NCBI GenBank assembly: GCA_029255685.2
Contig: CM055315.2
Location: 25,673,501 to 25,737,500, forward strand
DNA from: Silene conica
Lineage: Eukaryota > Streptophyta > Magnoliopsida > Caryophyllales > Caryophyllaceae
Length of the DNA stretch: 64,000 nt
Direction of reading: 5' to 3'
Shown here: positions 59,709-64,000 of the stretch, piece by piece
How the letters are laid out: every line of letters begins with the position of its first letter
Numbering within the stretch: the stretch's first letter is position 1
The notes under the pieces: generated by a model
Seen by the model: only the letters and a program-made list of their open reading frames with translations
What the model was told of the DNA's origin: nothing
Databases searched by the model: none
Translations under genes and position numbers: made by a program

Positions 59709-59722
59709 TAAGGAGGGAAGAC
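59709..59722 (+). promoter_or_regulatory. Polypurine tract of the chromovirus
   Basis: TAAGGAGGGAAGAC immediately before the 3' LTR; primes plus-strand DNA. Confidence 0.85.
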
Positions 59723-60766
59723 TGTAATACCCGGTATTTTTTTTAGTTACGATGTGGACCTTGTTTTGTGTCGATAAGATAATTTCTTTACAATGAGTAA
59801 TTATTTAATAAGTATATATGTTATATGGTTAGTTGTGTCGTATGCTTTAGTTGGGGCTCGAACACGGGACTTGTTGTGACGAGTCTTGGGCCTCGTTATT
59901 TGTGCAAGACACTCAGCCCACACACCATGAAACAAACCCTAACGAAACCCTACATCACTCATAAGACCTTATACCTCGGTTACCCTCACCATGCCGCCTA
60001 TTTGAGATAAACAAAGACCTACTCTCTGACCTAGCCTATACACGGTTGTTACCCTAAGTTCACTGCCGCCACCACATACTAGAGGAAGAGTGTGCTCACG
60101 GCCTTAACCACCGTCACGTTTTCCCAGAATTCGGATCTGAAGTCAGGTAAGCACACTTAGCGTCTGACTTTAGTTTTCATGTTTGTGTTTATGTGTTTTA
60201 GTCGAGTATGTGGAAGGGTCGTAGGTGGTGGTGATGGTCTGGGTAGTGTTGATATGTGTTGTGGGGTGGTGAAGGGACGTCAGGGTGGTGGTCATGGTGG
60301 GTGTAGGGTGTCGGTGTCGGAATAGAAGGGGTGGTTGTCACCACGGGTCGTAGGGTGTTCTGGTGTTGGTTGAGTTTTGTGTTCAGGGAACAAGGATGGG
60401 GGTGGTACCACCGTTGACTCGGGGGAGGTCGATGCGGTGGTACCACCGTGGTGTCTCATACACGTGTCAGGGAGTGTCAGGGTGGCGTTTTCAGGGGTTG
60501 TCGATGGTGGCTGTTGGAGTCGATAGGGGTAGTAGTTTTGGTTGTCAGGGGTTCAGGCGGGAGTCAGACCTGGGTTGGAGGGCTAAGGTCTGACTCGCCG
60601 GCGGTCGTCGAGAGCCCTGGTGGTGCCAGGGAGGTAGTGCGCTGTAGGTTGTGTCGTGGGGGCTGGCTTGCTGGCGTTCGAGGTGGTGATTGGGTGGTAA
60701 AGGGGGCGGCTGAACTCGTGGTGAAGGGGGCTGTCGGGTTTTCTATTTTGTTCATGGTTTTCTTTT

Positions 60767-60832
<66 letters not shown>

Positions 60833-61875
60833 GTTTTATTATTCTATTGTTGGTTTTAATATTTTAGTCTTTATGAGGAAATATTTTATTTATGGCAATC
60901 TAATTGATATTTAGGGGGTAGTGTTTTATTTATGGTAAAGATTTGGTTTTTGAATTTTAAACCAAGTGTTTATTTACTTGTCGGAGTTACTATTTTTAGT
61001 AGCTACTATATTTAGAAAGTTACTATTTTGGGTAACTCGGTTGTTGGGGAAACTTTCTAAGTATAGGAAGTGTCTATTAATAGAATGTGTTTATGTATAC
61101 GTGAATTAGAGAAATATTAATTAAAGTAATACTTATCTAGGTGGAAGTTTTCGTGTGGAGCATTTCTGAGAACGGTTGTGCATTTTACCATTTGCTTCTG
61201 CAACTACAGGTAGGGGAAAATACGATACATGTCATAATGAATACTCAGTTGTTATTGATGATTTCCATGAATGTTTTATACTAACATTTGGTTGGTATAT
61301 TATGATATTTGTGTATATATATTCTGTGATACGTTATGAGACGAGGAGATGAAAAGGGTCTGTGTGGCGCGGAGATAAAAAGGGTCTGTGTTTGGTGCGG
61401 AGATAAAAGGGTCTGTGTGGCGCGGAGATAAAAAGGGTCTGTGTTTGGTGCGGAGAAAAGGGTCTGTGATTCGGAGTGGAGATATTCAGCTTTCTATTTA
61501 TAGTAATGTTTTCTATTTATGGTTTACCTACTCAACCTCGTGGTTGACCCTGTGTATTCGTGATCACCTGTGATGAACCAATTATTGGGGAGCAGACTGA
61601 CAGGTATAAGACAATGGGAGCATCTGGGAAGGGAGAAGCATGGACCCGGACCTGTTAGAGTTTAGACCACTTGATAGAAGTTCATGAGTTGTACTTTTAC
61701 TTTTGTCGGAACAGTTTCTTTTGGTTTTGTAAGAACATGTTTTGAGTTTAAATTAAACAACATAAAGTACTGTTTATCTTCCTTTGTAACTACTGCCTTG
61801 GGAAACCGAGATGGTAACACCATCATTTATCTGAGGAGTCCTAGTTCAGGCCCTTAAATAAATGGGGGTGTTACA
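59723..61875 (+). repeat. 3' LTR of the chromovirus
   Basis: Same length and, by eye, same sequence as 52229-54381, including both microsatellite and tandem-repeat lengths. Confidence 0.97.
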
Positions 61876-64000
61876 GTAGGTGTACACGAATACACTGTCA
61901 ACCTCGCAGTTGAGTAGGGTAACACAATAATTATAATGCAACAGTTAAATGATATGCAAATGTCATGATATGCTCGAGCTCAATCTCAATCTCATACCCT
62001 TGCACTAAGCCATACCGAACCTCCCGGCAGACTATAATCGGTTGTCACCGAACACCAGCTCAATAGCTGATAAGACACCAGGCCTGGTCTGCAGAACCAC
62101 CTTGGGCTTTATATCAGAACAATATCTGATCCATAACTTTCTCAGTAACCAATGCATATGCTATGCTCATGAATGCAACGATATAATTATTTAATCATGC
62201 TATCAAATAATAAAATGCTCATGCCATTACCAATAATCCATAATTACTCCAACCAATATCGTTCTCATATCAATCATACTCAGCATCCAAAACACACAAT
62301 ATCACATCCATTCATAACACATCATAGAGTATAAGGTCAGTGTATCCTACCTGGATAGCAATATAGTCCAATATCAAGCCAGCGAGTAACAGAATAATGC
62401 CACTTTAAAATCTTCACCTAACAATAATATGTACGAACTCACTAACTAATCCAACTATGCAACTAATTTTAATATATCTAGTATTCAATTAATTAGTTAA
62501 ATAATATATCCCGCGCAACGAGACCGTATAAACCTGACTACCTCAATTAAATAATGGAACATAGAAATATCATCGAACTATTGATCACCGTCACATTCTT
62601 GTATAATAAAAGTTACTTAACAATTTAATAAATAAATACCATGAATAAACTTACTAATAATAACATGCCTATACTAACAACATTAGGACAAAAATATACT
62701 AAATGATAACCATCACATAATTACATTTATAAGTACTAATAACTTATACTAATAATACTACCATGAATAATAACAACATTAATAGTACTAGTAATAATAA
62801 TTAGAACAATACACAAGCAATGACCATAACATAGAATACCAATAATATTGATAATAATAATAGTAGTAATGATAATAATCATAACGTTAATATCATAATT
62901 GCTACAAAACAGCCCACGACAAGAGACCCTTATCGACACAAGTGACTCATGACAGCCCCCCTACAACAGCCCCCATCGACACCCTTTTTGCCGCCATAAC
63001 CACCACCAACCATGGTGGCTGCCACCCTTGCACCACGGTGCACCACTAGACACGACCCAGAGACCCTGACTCGAATATATAGGCCATCGATTGCCCCTAC
63101 AACAACCGCGGCAGAAACAGCCATTCGCAGTTCAGCAGTGAAATACGCAGACGGTAGGTTCGTTGCAGCCCATTTCCCGACACCACCACCACCAGCCTGG
63201 TCCCCGACAACCACCACCACTTGACCCAACCTCACCTATGTACTACCAACTACAACTTACACTCATTGGACACCACTAGGAGCCACCACATCAACCACCA
63301 CGACGACTGTAAACAGCCTGCACACCACGGTATACTCTGTTTTCCAGCAACAGTCCGTGTTTTCCCTCCCCTGTAAACACCTCTCCAGCCACCAGCACCG
63401 CTACCCTAACCACCACCGGATACCACCCTCATCTTCTATTATCTCCCACGACTCTCCTGGTGGTAACCACCATCCCTTGACACCACACTAGCCACCTGTA
63501 AAACACCCTCAAACACTCGCCCTCACAAACCCCTGTTTTGAAAACGACGGCAGACCCTACCCCTTTTTGGTGGTGCTCCGGCCACCACGCACCACCCCAC
63601 AACCACCAACACACCCTAAAATAAACACCCTACTACCTATCCCATATATTCGTGCCATAATTCAAAACAAAGCAATAAACGAAATCAATCATAACGATTT
63701 ATGTACGATGATGATAATATCTATATACGAGTACTACGATAGATGATTTTATGTACTACAATGCAAAAATAACTTACTATATATGACGATGGTGAGAATG
63801 ATGATGATGATGTATGCCTCTCGTTTCTCCTCAATCCCACGTTTCTCTAAGTTAGATTAGGGTTCTTTGTGTTTGTCGAAGTTGGGAGGCACAAGGGTTT
63901 GTGACATGTCGAGGTATGAAATGTTTGTCGATGTAGGGTTTGGGTTTGTCGATGGACAAAAGTATGAGGTAGGGTTTTGGTTTTTGTTTTGCTTGCATAC
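61876..64000 (-). repeat. Outer gypsy LTR, part right of the chromovirus insertion
   Basis: Continues the LTR begun at 51917 after the GTAGG duplication. It matches inverted 31500-32200 in CAGGTCTGATCTGCAGAACC-like and ATCCTACCTGGATAGCAATA motifs. 62940-63610 is CCACCA-rich (inverted GGTGGT), like the G-rich region of the chromovirus LTR. No gene seen; short ORFs are composition artefacts. The end lies outside the window, so solo LTR and full element cannot be told apart. Confidence 0.75.

Larger units (their letters stand above)
52229..61875 (+). mobile_element. Intact chromodomain Ty3/gypsy retrotransposon
   Basis: 9647 bp. Both LTRs are 2153 bp with TGTAATACCCGG starts and GGGTGTTACA ends. 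Flanks are the perfect duplication GTAGG (52224-52228, 61876-61880). An initiator-Met primer site, an open gag-pol and a purine tract are all present. By eye the LTRs show no difference, down to the (ATT)n length, so insertion is very recent. The C-terminal chromodomain and long LTR point to a Tekay/Del-like chromovirus. Confidence 0.96.

Noticed and set aside
62736-63614. ORFs rich in Ile/Asn or Pro/Thr/Val at the right edge
   Set aside because: Composition artefacts of AAT- and CCACCA-rich LTR sequence.

Overview
The window looks like nuclear DNA of a flowering plant, most likely a eudicot. It holds plant-only LTR retrotransposon lineages (Athila-type and chromodomain Ty3/gypsy, gag_2-type Ty1/copia), CACTA, hAT and Tourist-like DNA transposons, a FAR1/FHY3-related gene with plant splice sites, and intron-free secreted 8-cysteine lipid-transfer-like genes. 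No operons, CRISPR arrays, rRNA genes or clear functional tRNA genes were seen. The species cannot be named from the sequence.

Layout. 1-5.06 kb: right part of a copia-type element with a broken gag and no recognisable pol, ending in its 3' LTR. 5.06-22.4 kb: a FAR1-RELATED SEQUENCE (FRS) pseudogene on the minus strand, cut inside its FAR1 DNA-binding domain by a 13.9-kb Athila-like element (6992-20865) with near-identical LTRs. 22.57-31.46 kb: a chain of five elements (called A, B, D, E, C from left to right) joined by (TA)n or (CT)n(TA)n tracts and sharing GGATCC/GTGAG-type ends. They carry satellite-like arrays, a captured HSP20/RTM2-like first exon, tRNA-like modules and a fold-back. 31.46-34.48 kb: two gypsy LTR fragments. 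34.48-47.55 kb: three copies of a gene for one identical 111-aa secreted lipid-transfer-like protein. Copies 2 and 3 lie in a direct tandem duplication with a 5-bp microhomology junction. The copies differ by clean transposon insertions with visible empty sites (Tourist-like in copy 1, hAT in unit 2). A miniature copia element split by a 2.8-kb solo LTR lies between copies 1 and 2. 47.3-51.9 kb: one CACTA element inserted in the Ulp1 exon of another. 51.9-64.0 kb: a large gypsy LTR in reverse orientation, itself the target of an apparently intact chromovirus (52229-61875) with equal-length LTRs and an open 1533-codon gag-pol.

The only host genes that look intact are the three lipid-transfer-like copies. 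Almost everything else is nested transposon sequence, and relative order can be read from target-site duplications and empty sites: FRS before Athila; mini-copia before solo LTR; tandem duplication before hAT; CACTA-1 before CACTA-2 before outer LTR before intact chromovirus. The chromovirus is the element most likely to be recently active.
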